In this document: positions 52,244-61,097 of the stretch, one piece after another
How the letters are laid out: each line of letters starts with the position of its first letter
How positions within the stretch are numbered: position 1 is the stretch's first letter
Assembly (NCBI RefSeq): GCF_023168165.1
Contig: NZ_BQYJ01000001.1
Coordinates: 310,001-374,000, forward strand
Length of the DNA: 64,000 nt
Source of the DNA: Niallia sp. NCCP-28
GTDB lineage: Bacteria; Bacillota; Bacilli; Bacillales; Cytobacillaceae
Direction: 5' to 3'
Notes under the pieces: model-generated
What the model was told of the DNA's origin: nothing
Seen by the model: only the letters and a program-made list of their open reading frames with translations
The model's database searches: none
Made by a program: the position numbers and the translations under genes

Positions 52244-53477
52244 TTTTTCTTTGGAGACGTTCTGATCTTTTTAGCAGTTCTGCTGATTGCTTTCCGGCAA
52301 AACCATGGCTTTTGTATAGCGCCATCGCTTTATTTGTCATCTGCATTGCCCTTAAATAGTTTTTGTGTTTATGTTCGGCAACTTTCGCTAACTCTATATA
52401 CGTTTCGGCCACCATTTTTATATTGGTTTTGTCTGTATAATGATCGATAATATATTGCCATAGAAAAATTGCTGACTGAAGTTTTTTCGCCTTTTTCTCC
52501 TGTGCGGCAAGAATAAATTTAGCCTGCAATACTTCTTCCTCATTGGTTTCATCCATATATTCCAATGTTTTTTTTGCAGCATTGCTTTCTCCTAATGAAG
52601 AATACCATCTGCCGACTTCTAATATTTCTTTTGCTGACATGCCTTTATCTTTTTTTAATAATTGATAGCTTAAATGAGTATATAGCGTAATAAGCGACAA
52701 AATATCGATTTCATTATGTTTTAATATCCCAAGCATGCCTTCTGGATTTTTTCTTTCGACAAAATCAAAATAAATCATCGGCGCTAAAAAACCTGGGATA
52801 TCATCTTTTCTGACTACCCCTAGCACTTCTTTTTCCACAATGGATAATTTTGTTCGTTCTAGGCGATGTTTCCACATTCTTCTCGCTGCGTGATATAAAT
52901 CAAAATGACCAAATTCCGGCAGCTTTGGAACATGTTCTTTCACAAACATATGCCTTGTTTTCACTTGGGGCCAATCAAATGCTTTGCCGTTATAAGTGAC
53001 AAGTGTTGTATAGTCGACATTTTCTAAAAAGCTTTTAAATAAAGGAACTTCCCCAGCTGGATATGGTAAAATATGCTGTTTCAGCACTACTTCCTCCCCA
53101 ACAATCTGTGCATAGCCCAATATAAAAATAGTATTTCCAGCTCCGCCGCCAAGACCAGTGGTTTCTGTATCAAAGAAAAAAAGATCGGTCCCTTTATGCC
53201 CTTTTGCTGATAACGGATGGATAAAAGGAGATTGGTTCCATTCATGGACTGCCTGACAAAATTCATAAAAATAGTAGTTTCCATGTTTAAACGATAAAGG
53301 ATACTTTACTTCTCTAATCAAACAATACTCATTATCTGCCCAATATGGATAAACATTTTCCTTCTCCCACACATCTAAAAAAGGAATTTCTTTTGTTTGT
53401 GTTTTTATTTCCACTGGTTTTGCTGCTTCTTTTTTGATATGCCCTTTTAGCCGATTTAATTTGTTTTTTATACTCAT
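52209..53477 (-). CDS. mrfB: Mitomycin-repair exonuclease MrfB (YprB)
   Basis: A 422-residue protein with a DEDD-type RNase H-like 3'-5' exonuclease domain. FFFDTETTGLGGGAG (about residues 98-112) carries the first acidic pair, TYNGKAFDWPQVKTRH the Exo II-like Asp, and LGILKHNEIDILSL the last conserved segment. C-terminal TPR-like helices follow. In B. subtilis MrfB works with the helicase MrfA in UvrABC-independent excision of mitomycin C adducts. It starts 8 bases after the mrfA stop. The SigA-type housekeeping context suggests constitutive expression. Confidence 0.93.
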   Translation of the reverse strand: MSIKNKLNRLKGHIKKEAAKPVEIKTQTKEIPFLDVWEKENVYPYWADNEYCLIREVKYPLSFKHGNYYFYEFCQAVHEWNQSPFIHPLSAKGHKGTDLFFFDTETTGLGGGAGNTIFILGYAQIVGEEVVLKQHILPYPAGEVPLFKSFLENVDYTTLVTYNGKAFDWPQVKTRHMFVKEHVPKLPEFGHFDLYHAARRMWKHRLERTKLSIVEKEVLGVVRKDDIPGFLAPMIYFDFVERKNPEGMLGILKHNEIDILSLITLYTHLSYQLLKKDKGMSAKEILEVGRWYSSLGESNAAKKTLEYMDETNEEEVLQAKFILAAQEKKAKKLQSAIFLWQYIIDHYTDKTNIKMVAETYIELAKVAEHKHKNYLRAMQMTNKAMALYKSHGFAGKQSAELLKRSERLQRKTKQLEMQEGRH

Positions 53478-53485
53478 TGCATCCC

Positions 53486-55762
53486 CTATTTTTGCTTTAG
53501 ATTTACAAATGAAAGAATATTTAATACATCTTTTTTATAATGGTCGTTTGTGCTTTCCATGCCAATGCACGACGGGCAGCCATGGGCGCACGTGCAATTT
53601 AAAATCATTTTTTTCGCTTCAGTCATGACTGTATCCATTTGCTGATACAGTTTTTCCGCTAAACCAATTCCGCCAGGATAGCGGTCATAAAAGAAAATCG
53701 TCGCCTTTTCATTATGAACAGCCTTCACTTGTGGCACAACATGAATATCACTTGGGTCTGCCATGACAAGCAATGGTGCGATGTGTTTTAAGGCGTGTGC
53801 CGCGCCAATTAGTCCCAGTTCCATTTTTTCGCTTTTTGCATCAAACCCATTAGCAGTAAAGGATATCCAGCAAGCATTTGTATGAAGTTCTTCTTCTGGA
53901 AGAGTAATTGGTCCAGAGCCAATGTTTTCATGTGTTTCAAACTTAATTTTCTTAAAGATGGTGCTCATTGCTGTGATGCTGACATCGCCATATCCTATTT
54001 CCAGCTGCTCTTCTTCTTTTTTCTTATCTACTTCTAAGACTTTTAAAGAAACGGCAAGATTAGCATCGGTATAATAATCGACATCCACTTCTCTTACAAA
54101 TGCTTTTTTTTCTTCCCAGTCTAGCTTCTCTACTTGATACTGTACTCCTTGATGAAGATAAATAGCTTCTTCATGAAGCAAAGTCATAGCAGAAAAGCGG
54201 TCACTTTCTCCAATCACTCGCGTATTCCCTGTATTCGTAATGTCAATAATGACTACATTTTCCTGAGAAGCTGAACGCAAACTAATATTATGGGCTGGGA
54301 AAGAATCATTCATCCAATACCATTTATCCCCGTTTTCAAACAGCACTCTTTCTTCTGCTAAATATTCCAGCACCTCTTCTATTTCACAACTTCCAAACTT
54401 TTCGCCTCGTTTAAAAGGAAGTTCGTAGACAGCACATTTCATATGGTCAATTAAAATAATTAAGTTATCTGGATTAATGCGTGCCGTTTCTGGATTCCGA
54501 TTAAAAAAATAATCCGGGTTCTGAATCAAATATTGATCCAATGGACTGGAGCTTGCGACCATTATCACAAGAGATTCATCATGCCTTCTGCCAGCCCGTC
54601 CAGCCTGCTGCCAAGAGCTTGCGATTGTACCTGGATATCCTGTCATTACGCATACTTGCAGCTGTCCAATATCCACTCCAAGCTCTAATGCATTGGTGCT
54701 GACAACTCCATAGATGCTGCCTTCCCTTAAGCCTTTTTCAATTTCCCTTCTTTCTGTTGGAAGATAGCCGCCTCTATATCCTCTAATGGCTTTAGTGCCC
54801 AATTGATACTTTACTAATTCTTGCAGATAAGTCAGCAAAATTTCTACTCTTACCCGGCTTTTTGCAAAAATAATGGTTTGAATCTTATTTTTTAAAAGTT
54901 CTCCTGCAATTTTTTTTGCCTCAAGTGTTGCACTTTTGCGTATATTTAACGGAACATTGACAATTGGCGGATTATAAAAAACAAAATGTTTTCTGCCGCT
55001 CGGAGCACCGTTGTTATCAATTAATTCCATCTTTTCTTCAGTTAAATTTCCCGCAAGTTCTAAAGGATTAGCTATCGTTGCCGACGTACAAATAAAGATG
55101 GGATTGCTGCCGTAAAAAGCACAAATTCTTTTTAAGCGGCGGATAACATTGGCAACATGACTGCCAAACACTCCTCTATAGATATGAAGTTCATCAATCA
55201 CCACATATTTTAAATTTTCAAATAAGCTAACCCATTTCGTATGATGAGGCAAAATAGCAGAATGAAGCATATCTGGATTTGTTATCACAATATGTCCGGC
55301 TTTTCTCACCTTTTGGCGAATAGAAGCAGGTGTATCTCCATCATATGTATAGCTGTTAATCGAAAGTTCTGCACTTTCAATCAGTTCATTCAGTTCACTT
55401 TTTTGATCTTGGGCAAGGGCTTTAGTCGGAAACATATAAAGAGCTCTCGCTTGACTATTTTCTGCAATGGATTGAATAACGGGCAAATTATAACAAAGTG
55501 TTTTTCCTGAAGCAGTTGGAGTTACTGCCACAATGCTGCGATTTTTCCGCACTTGTTCGTATGCTGATTTCTGGTGTGTGTATAATTGTGAGACGCCGCG
55601 CTTTTCTAATGCTGCCTTTATTTTTGGAGATAAATCGCTAGGAAGTGGCGTCACCTTCGCTTCTTTTGCCTCCAGTGTATGCCAATAAGCAATCTGATCT
55701 TTATACTCTTCGCTATATTTAAAGTCATGAATAATCTGTTGGAGATTTTTGCGTACTTTCAT
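53486..55762 (-). CDS. mrfA: DEAD/DEAH-box helicase MrfA (YprA) with zinc-binding C-terminus
   Basis: A 758-residue SF2 helicase. TPTASGKTLCYNLP is the Walker A motif (about 80-93), VIDELHIYRG motif II (DELH), CTSATIANP motif III and QQAGRAGRRHDESL motif VI. The C-terminal DUF1998/MrfA_Zn-bd domain has four Cys in NCTCAHGCPSCIG. The B. subtilis orthologue unwinds 3'-5' in mitomycin-adduct repair with MrfB. Operon order mrfA-mrfB on the same strand is conserved. Confidence 0.95.
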   Translation of the reverse strand: MKVRKNLQQIIHDFKYSEEYKDQIAYWHTLEAKEAKVTPLPSDLSPKIKAALEKRGVSQLYTHQKSAYEQVRKNRSIVAVTPTASGKTLCYNLPVIQSIAENSQARALYMFPTKALAQDQKSELNELIESAELSINSYTYDGDTPASIRQKVRKAGHIVITNPDMLHSAILPHHTKWVSLFENLKYVVIDELHIYRGVFGSHVANVIRRLKRICAFYGSNPIFICTSATIANPLELAGNLTEEKMELIDNNGAPSGRKHFVFYNPPIVNVPLNIRKSATLEAKKIAGELLKNKIQTIIFAKSRVRVEILLTYLQELVKYQLGTKAIRGYRGGYLPTERREIEKGLREGSIYGVVSTNALELGVDIGQLQVCVMTGYPGTIASSWQQAGRAGRRHDESLVIMVASSSPLDQYLIQNPDYFFNRNPETARINPDNLIILIDHMKCAVYELPFKRGEKFGSCEIEEVLEYLAEERVLFENGDKWYWMNDSFPAHNISLRSASQENVVIIDITNTGNTRVIGESDRFSAMTLLHEEAIYLHQGVQYQVEKLDWEEKKAFVREVDVDYYTDANLAVSLKVLEVDKKKEEEQLEIGYGDVSITAMSTIFKKIKFETHENIGSGPITLPEEELHTNACWISFTANGFDAKSEKMELGLIGAAHALKHIAPLLVMADPSDIHVVPQVKAVHNEKATIFFYDRYPGGIGLAEKLYQQMDTVMTEAKKMILNCTCAHGCPSCIGMESTNDHYKKDVLNILSFVNLKQK

Positions 55763-55843
55763 TTTTTCACCTCTATTTTATTCTATTCTAGCGAATAAAC
55801 GTTCTTGTATAAAGAGGTTTTAGTATTTCTATCAATGGAAAAA

Positions 55844-56641
55844 TCATCTATTTTCATCCGCACCATCTTGCTTTACAAAATTCACAAGAAGCTTTGAAAG
55901 TGCTGTAGGATCCTCTATCATACTCATATGTCCTGTTTCCAATAATTCTGCCGTGATATGTTTTCCGCTTGCAGATGCGACACGATCAAGGGGCACTACT
56001 TTATCTTTTGTTCCTTTGACAAGCAGAACTGGAACTGGTGAATTTGCGATAATATGATTGCGATCTATTCTTTTTCGCATGGCAGATAATGTTTCCATTG
56101 CCGCAATTGCGTCCGTTTTGTATCCAATCTCTTTTGCTTTTTCCACTTCTTCCTTTTTTGTACGAATCGAATCGTCTGAGAATAGATTTGGTATTAGCCC
56201 ATCAACAAATTCAGCCATTCCTACATCTTGGATTTTTTTAATGGCTGTTAGTCTTCCTTCTTTTCCTTGTTCTGTATCAGGATATGCAGTGGAATGGATA
56301 AGCCCAAAGCCAGCTAATGCTTCAGGAAATAATTCCGCAAATGCCAATGTTACATATCCTCCTAATGAATGGCCAAACATATACACATCGGCTAGTTCCT
56401 TTTTATCTAGAAAACATTGGATGTCTTTCGCTAAATCTTCTATCAAAAATGATTCGCCATTGTAACTTGTTTTTCCGTGCCCTCTTAGTTCTATTGCGAC
56501 CACATGGAAATTTGTTAATAACGGCATAACGTTTTCCCAATATTCAGCATTTCCGCAAAATCCATGAATAAGGATAATTGTTTTTCCTTTTCCTGCTTCT
56601 TGATAGGCAACTTCTTTTCCACTTATTATCATTGTCTTCAT
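55844..56641 (-). CDS. Alpha/beta-fold hydrolase
   Basis: A 265-residue single-domain alpha/beta hydrolase. IHGFCGNAEYW (about 25-35) is the oxyanion region, GHSLGGY (nucleophile Ser) the elbow, Asp in GTKDKVVP and His in ETGHMSMIE complete the triad. Substrate unknown; the sequence is closest in pattern to 3-oxoadipate enol-lactonase or MhpC-like esterases. No signal peptide, so cytosolic. Stands alone between mrfA and the divergent small heat-shock gene. Confidence 0.9.
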   Translation of the reverse strand: MKTMIISGKEVAYQEAGKGKTIILIHGFCGNAEYWENVMPLLTNFHVVAIELRGHGKTSYNGESFLIEDLAKDIQCFLDKKELADVYMFGHSLGGYVTLAFAELFPEALAGFGLIHSTAYPDTEQGKEGRLTAIKKIQDVGMAEFVDGLIPNLFSDDSIRTKKEEVEKAKEIGYKTDAIAAMETLSAMRKRIDRNHIIANSPVPVLLVKGTKDKVVPLDRVASASGKHITAELLETGHMSMIEDPTALSKLLVNFVKQDGADENR

Positions 56642-56898
56642 ATGAATACCCCCTTATAAATTTTACGATAACATAACTCCATCTTTCTATAGTAAGTCAT
56701 TTTGGTTAAAACAAAAACCTTTTTACACTTGTAGCAATCAGAAGATACAAAACAAACCGAAAAATCAATAGAGTATGCAAATAAAATATAGTATCTCTTA
56801 CTAAAAAAACAATTGCTTTAAAAAGAAGATAGGCACAAAATATTTCTTTTTGGCATAAATATGATGTTAGAAAGTATTTGCAAAAAGGAGTGTCAACA

Positions 56899-57378
56899 TT
56901 GTCAGGAAATTTCCCTATTGATCCAAACAAAAAAGAAAAAAACGAACCATTTGGTGGATTTATCAAGAGCATGAATGGTTTTCTTCAAGAAAAGCCAATC
57001 AAAAATTTTCTGCAAAGCATGGACGAATTCTTCAGTAATCCTTTTCCAAACAGCGCCTTTCCTTTGACCGTTAAAGAAACGGCGACAGCCAACCTTATCA
57101 TAGCAGAGCTTCCTGGAATCAATAGAGAACAAATACAAATTAATGTATACGATCACCATCTAACAATCAGCGTCAATTATCAAGAAATCATTACAGAAGA
57201 AAACACGCAGCAAAATTTCTTTCGTTCCAGTCAAACCTATAAAAGAAACAGCAGAACCGTTGCTCTTCCATATCCAATCGATGAAAAAAAGGTAAAAGCA
57301 TCTTATCAAAATGGATTGCTTACTGTAACTGTCCCGAAGCAAAAAGGCAAAAAAATAATGATAGAAGAATCTAAATAG
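56899..57378 (+). CDS. Hsp20/alpha-crystallin family small heat-shock protein
   Basis: A 159-residue protein: a variable N-terminal arm (about 1-60) and an alpha-crystallin domain (about 63-155) with TATANLIIAELPGINREQIQ, the beta-strand HHLTISVN and the conserved GLLTVTVPKQ. The C-terminal I-x-I-type tail is weak (KKIMIEESK). Acts as an ATP-independent holdase; in Bacillus, similar genes include spore-associated CotP. The start is the TTG at 56899 with AAAGGAG eight bases upstream. No CIRCE or CtsR box was seen. Confidence 0.88.
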   Translation: MSGNFPIDPNKKEKNEPFGGFIKSMNGFLQEKPIKNFLQSMDEFFSNPFPNSAFPLTVKETATANLIIAELPGINREQIQINVYDHHLTISVNYQEIITEENTQQNFFRSSQTYKRNSRTVALPYPIDEKKVKASYQNGLLTVTVPKQKGKKIMIEESK

Positions 57379-57508
57379 TTTTTTTGAACTCCTTACTTTA
57401 GAAAAGCAGAGCATGTATAAAAAAAAAAATTCTGCAAATGCTATTAGTGGTGCTTCAATTGAGGAGCATCGCTAGTTTTTTTATAAAACCTATTCCCGAG
57501 GTGATTAG

Positions 57509-57661
57509 ATGAGCTACAAAGATCAATTGGATTCTCATTCTTCGCTTTTTCACCATAATTGGACAAGACCAAAACGGGCAAAGTCTCAAGTCAATGGCCA
57601 TACCGAAATGTCTAAAACCAATCTTATTCTAAGAAGAGATGCAAAAGCGCACCGCTGGTAA
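57509..57661 (+). CDS. YpzG-like small protein
   Basis: A 50-residue ORF with GAGGTGATTAG directly before its ATG. It reads MSYKDQLDSHSSLFHHNWTR, then PKRAKSQVNGHTEMSKTNLI, then LRRDAKAHRW: basic, rich in Arg and His, and similar to the YpzG family of small Bacillaceae proteins with unknown, perhaps spore-related, role. It lies opposite yppG. A shared terminator follows. Family assignment is from memory of the pattern RPKRxKSQVNGxT. Confidence 0.75.
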   Translation: MSYKDQLDSHSSLFHHNWTRPKRAKSQVNGHTEMSKTNLILRRDAKAHRW

Positions 57662-57677
57662 GGGAAAAAGAAACTAG

Positions 57678-57711
57678 AAAAGGCACCCTTAATCTTTAGG
57701 GTGCCTTTTAG
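57678..57711. terminator. Bidirectional terminator, ypzG-like gene / yppG
   Basis: AAAAGGCACCCTT/AAGGGTGCCTTTT-type stem (arms 57679-57689 and 57698-57709) with A and T flanks for the convergent genes. Confidence 0.9.
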
Positions 57712-57712
57712 T

Positions 57713-58237
57713 TTACACTTTAAATATTCCCCCTACTCCTTTTACAAGCCCTGTCATCTGATTCATTGCATTCATCATCATCCCCGCCGTATCCATCATT
57801 TTATTAAAATCAAGTGATCCATCCTGTGATTTGAAGGAATTCATAAAGTTTTTCATTCCTCCTTGTTTCTGAGGAATAAACGACTGTTTCGGATATGGAT
57901 TCATATAGTTTTGCGGTTGTTGTTGGGTGGCAGCACTTGAATAAGAATCATCGTAATACTGCAGCGGGTTTTGAAATACTTCATGAGATTTCGGATAATT
58001 ATTTTGCGGATGAAAATATGGCTGTTCGTAATTATTAAAATTTGCATGTGAGTAAGGGGCATTGCCGTAATGGCTTTGATGCATACTTTGTTCAAATCCG
58101 CCATTCCATTGTGGTTGATTTATATATGGATTGTACATTCTCGTTTCCTTCTGAATATACTGTTGTGGCATTCTACTTATGTGTGATGGAGCAGCAGCAG
58201 GATTTCGCGCATAAAAAATGGGGCGTGTTGGGTTCAT
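57713..58237 (-). CDS. yppG: YppG-like protein
   Basis: About 174 residues. The first two thirds are low complexity, rich in Asn, Gln, Tyr, Pro and His (PYINQPQWNGGFEQ, NNYEQPYFHPQNNYP), as in spore coat-type proteins. The C-terminus KSQDGSLDFNKMMDTAGMMM, then NQMTGLVKGVGGIF, is the conserved YppG block. The start is the ATG at 58237 with GGAGGAGGAAACAG. Function unknown; a spore-surface role is inference from composition. Confidence 0.85.
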   Translation of the reverse strand: MNPTRPIFYARNPAAAPSHISRMPQQYIQKETRMYNPYINQPQWNGGFEQSMHQSHYGNAPYSHANFNNYEQPYFHPQNNYPKSHEVFQNPLQYYDDSYSSAATQQQPQNYMNPYPKQSFIPQKQGGMKNFMNSFKSQDGSLDFNKMMDTAGMMMNAMNQMTGLVKGVGGIFKV

Positions 58238-58269
58238 TTTACTGTTTCCTCCTCCAATAGTAATTCCCG

Positions 58270-58428
58270 TCATATCCTATGAAGCAAATGCCCAGCACGT
58301 GCATGGTCTGATAAAAAAGAACCTACATAAAGTTCTATTAAGTTTGACTGTTGATTGCGTTCTTTCTCCAAAAAATAAGCGCCGATCCCCCAGAGCCAAA
58401 TTCTATCTTGCTTTTCAACATAGGGACC
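58270..58428 (-). CDS. Coding-like stretch without a clear start (possible gene fragment)
   Basis: An open stretch of 52 codons ending just before yppG reads GPYVEKQDRIWLWGIGAYFL, then EKERNQQSNLIELYVGSFLS, then DHARAGHLLHRI. It is protein-like in composition, but a stop precedes it and no ATG or GTG lies within the first half; a TTG at codon 20 has GGGGGAT about 11 bases upstream. It may be a 5'-truncated small gene of the ypp cluster or a short TTG-started peptide. Not recognised. Confidence 0.4.
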   Translation of the reverse strand, partial: GPYVEKQDRIWLWGIGAYFLEKERNQQSNLIELYVGSFLSDHARAGHLLHRI

Positions 58429-58472
58429 TTATGCCTTCCAGCAGAGTATAAAATACATCCAGCATAAAAAGA

Positions 58473-58506
58473 AAAAACTATCGATTTGGATGGATAGTTT
58501 TGTTAG
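58473..58506 (-). terminator. Terminator downstream of yppE
   Basis: AAAACTATC / GGATAGTTTT hairpin with A and T flanks, 26 bases after the yppE stop. Confidence 0.7.
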
Positions 58507-58531
58507 TTTTATTTTATTTGATAAAAGAACA

Positions 58532-58918
58532 TCATTTTTTTTCTATACTTGACAATTGGCTTAATAGCACTTCTAAAATATACTGCACAGATTTTATAGC
58601 ATCCATAAATCTTTTTTTACTTGTATCCGGATAAAAGGCACTGACTGAAATGATTTCTAAGTGATCAGAAGCCGACTGAATTTGGGCCGCATGAAGATAT
58701 TCTGGTTTATTTGCCACTACCCAATTTATAGCAGTCACTTTCCAGTCTTCATTTATTTTTTTTACCTTATTTGCAAAAGGAACTACTACTTCATAAAAGT
58801 CTTCCCCTTTTCCGGAAGCTTTTACTTTTATAAAAGTGTCCATCAAATATCCGGTTGACTCTAGCAGCATTTTTGTATTTTCTTTTAATTGATTAATCAA
58901 AGTCACTTTCCCATCCAC
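58532..58918 (-). CDS. yppE: YppE family protein (DUF1798)
   Basis: A 128-residue helical protein of the YppE/DUF1798 family, a four-helix bundle of unknown function found in Bacillaceae. The pattern is visible in LINQLKENTKMLLESTGYLMDTF, the FYEVVVPFANKVKKINEDWK segment and the C-terminal FMDAIKSVQYILEVLLSQL, each shown here only in part as helix cores. Cytosolic. It lies in the conserved ponA-recU-yppC-yppE-yppG neighbourhood. Confidence 0.82.
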   Translation of the reverse strand: MDGKVTLINQLKENTKMLLESTGYLMDTFIKVKASGKGEDFYEVVVPFANKVKKINEDWKVTAINWVVANKPEYLHAAQIQSASDHLEIISVSAFYPDTSKKRFMDAIKSVQYILEVLLSQLSSIEKK

Positions 58919-58982
58919 TACTTCCTATTCACTTTTGATGCAATTTATTCTAATTGTCATGGACATAATATTAGGGGATTAT

Positions 58983-59243
58983 TTAACTTAATTCAAGTTT
59001 AAATGTTGCCATTCTTCTTATTTTCTCTGGACTTTTGGCTATAGTATGTGTGGTTTCTTTTTTTAACTTTTGTTCAAAAACAGAAAATGCAGCTTCTAAC
59101 AGTTCTAAATGGTCAAGATGATCTTCTAACTCTTTTTTTTGATTGGAATGAACACCTAAAAGCAAACTATCCAATTCTTCTAAATCATCATAAATAGTTT
59201 CAAGCATCTTCAACAATTCTGCTTTATTGTATTCTTCTTTCAT
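58983..59243 (-). CDS. Small acidic helical protein
   Basis: An 86-residue protein with AGGAGGGGTAGAG before its ATG. It is acidic with heptad-like leucines (LLKMLETIYDDLEELDSLLL, then HLDHLELLEAAFSVFEQKLK), suggesting a short coiled coil. It occupies the place of yppD between yppC and yppE in B. subtilis, but I cannot confirm homology by eye. Function unknown. Confidence 0.7.
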   Translation of the reverse strand: MKEEYNKAELLKMLETIYDDLEELDSLLLGVHSNQKKELEDHLDHLELLEAAFSVFEQKLKKETTHTIAKSPEKIRRMATFKLELS

Positions 59244-59359
59244 CTCTACCCCTCCTGTTTCTTTTGCTAGTTACTAATTCGAGGTTTCCTTTATAGCTCC
59301 TGCCAACCTGACAAAACTAGAAGGGATTCGTCAAAGAAAGAACTGATTCTTAAATTCTC

Positions 59360-60361
59360 TCAGCTATTTTCGACATATTTATTTTTCACCACTTTATTTT
59401 CTAGTCTAATCAATGTATGCAACTGCTCTTGTTTATCCCGATACCACGTTGTCAGAGTTTGCGGCTTTTGCTTTCTAGCCAATGTTTTTTGCCAGGCTTT
59501 CTTTTTCTTCCTCATCTCTGTCCAGTCCACCATTTCTTTTTTTTCATGCTTTACTACCGGATAAGCTAAACGCAAAATGGGCGTATCTCTTTTATGCTGG
59601 GGATAAATAATGCATTCATAATCTCTCCTTGAACCAGTATGCGTTCTTGAGATACTAAATTGATAAAAACTTTCATATAAATCTGGATGAAACAATATAT
59701 TCGCCAGTTCCTTCCCAAACTCGATCCGCTTATCAAGGGAAGTAAAGTCAGTTACACAGCCACCATAAAGATTCCCTTTTAAAGTAGGAAATAGCACCGA
59801 ACTAAAATGAAAAAAATCTTGCAATAAATATGCTGGACTATGGAATACTTCTCTTTTATAATAAGGATTTTTAATAATAGGCTGCTCGATTAAGTTTTGT
59901 TCATTAATAATAAGACTTGTCATTAATCTTGTTTGGTTTCGTTTTCTCCAAAAAAGATTCCATTCTTTTTCCATAAAAGAAGAAACAGAAAAGTATTTTA
60001 ATAAGTGAAACAAAGGCCTGTTGTATTTCGTCGAATAATCATAGAGCAATAATTGGGGGAATGCATCTTGAAAAATTAGCCAATTTGCTTCTTCATAGGT
60101 GAAAAATAATTTCTCTCTTTTTTCTGCAGCTAGTATTTTAGAAAACCAGCTTCCTTGTAAATCGCACATATTCCACCCAGCATTTCGCGACACTTGGCTG
60201 GCAAGATATGCCCACTGAATTTCTTTATTTGCGGTATAATACTGGAGATAACCTTCAGTTCTTGATATATTATCTAAGTTATATTTTTTTGTTAGGGAAT
60301 AAATCTTTTGAACCAGCCTCTCTTCGTTTGGCGGCAGAAAATAATTAAATAGACCTACCAT
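59360..60361 (-). CDS. yppC: DUF2515 family protein (YppC)
   Basis: A 333-residue protein of the DUF2515 family, uncharacterised. Recognisable parts are ISRTEGYLQYY, IQWAYLASQVSRNAGWNMCD (about 48-67), FEEANWLIFQDAFPQLLLYD-like FTYEEANWLIFQDAF, and the C-terminal RRDYECIIYPQH. The start is the ATG at 60361 because GAGGGGGCTTAT precedes it; the seven extra codons upstream contain that site. It is divergent from recU, with which it shares a 95-base promoter region, as in B. subtilis. Confidence 0.85.
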   Translation of the reverse strand: MVGLFNYFLPPNEERLVQKIYSLTKKYNLDNISRTEGYLQYYTANKEIQWAYLASQVSRNAGWNMCDLQGSWFSKILAAEKREKLFFTYEEANWLIFQDAFPQLLLYDYSTKYNRPLFHLLKYFSVSSFMEKEWNLFWRKRNQTRLMTSLIINEQNLIEQPIIKNPYYKREVFHSPAYLLQDFFHFSSVLFPTLKGNLYGGCVTDFTSLDKRIEFGKELANILFHPDLYESFYQFSISRTHTGSRRDYECIIYPQHKRDTPILRLAYPVVKHEKKEMVDWTEMRKKKKAWQKTLARKQKPQTLTTWYRDKQEQLHTLIRLENKVVKNKYVENS

Positions 60362-60455
60362 ATAAGCCCCCTCTTTTATCAAGCAATATGATATTATTGT
60401 TTGTTGTTAGAGTTAACTTATACTCTTTCCTATGGTAGTTTAATGAGGTGAAAAA

Positions 60456-61052
60456 ATGAATTACCCAAACGGAAAAAAGTACAATCCGACAGCCAGCATA
60501 AAAACGCCAGTTAAAAAAATCAGCTATTCCAATAGAGGCATGACTTTGGAAGAAGACATCAATGCAACAAATCAGTATTACTTGGAATGTGGAAAAGCGG
60601 TTATACATAAAAAGCCAACACCTGTTCAAATTGTTCAAGTGGATTATCCCAAAAGAAGTGCTGCTGTTATTAAAGAAGCGTATTTTAAACAAGCTTCTAC
60701 AACAGATTATAATGGTGTATACCGGGGAAAATATGTTGATTTTGAAGCAAAAGAAACAAAATCACTACAATCTTTTCCATTAAGTAATTTTCATGAGCAC
60801 CAAATTAAACATATGCATCTAGTAGCAAAACAAAAGGGCATCTGTTTTGTACTCATTCGATTTTCTTCGACAGATGAGATTTTTTTATTGCAAGCTGAGC
60901 AATTGTTTATATTTTGGGACAGAATGAAAAATGGTGGCAGAAAATCAATTACAAAAAAGGAGCTTTTAGCTTGTAGTCACATAATAAAACTTGGTTTTCA
61001 GCCGAGAATTGACTATATTAAAGTAATAGATTGGCTTTATCATTTTGATTAA
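60456..61052 (+). CDS. recU: Holliday junction resolvase RecU
   Basis: A 198-residue homodimeric resolvase of Gram-positive bacteria, cutting four-way junctions in recombination and chromosome segregation. [10 protein letters not shown] at the N-terminus and the stalk region precede the nuclease core: Asp in [11 protein letters not shown], and [15 protein letters not shown] with the Glu-x-Lys metal motif. [15 protein letters not shown] is the conserved C-terminal block. GAGGTGAAAAA precedes the ATG. It is followed 45 bases later by ponA, the classic recU-ponA operon. Confidence 0.96.
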   Translation: MNYPNGKKYNPTASIKTPVKKISYSNRGMTLEEDINATNQYYLECGKAVIHKKPTPVQIVQVDYPKRSAAVIKEAYFKQASTTDYNGVYRGKYVDFEAKETKSLQSFPLSNFHEHQIKHMHLVAKQKGICFVLIRFSSTDEIFLLQAEQLFIFWDRMKNGGRKSITKKELLACSHIIKLGFQPRIDYIKVIDWLYHFD

Positions 61053-61097
61053 ATGCCCCTTTGATTGTTTTTATTGAAGAAAGGTAGGAAAAAAACA

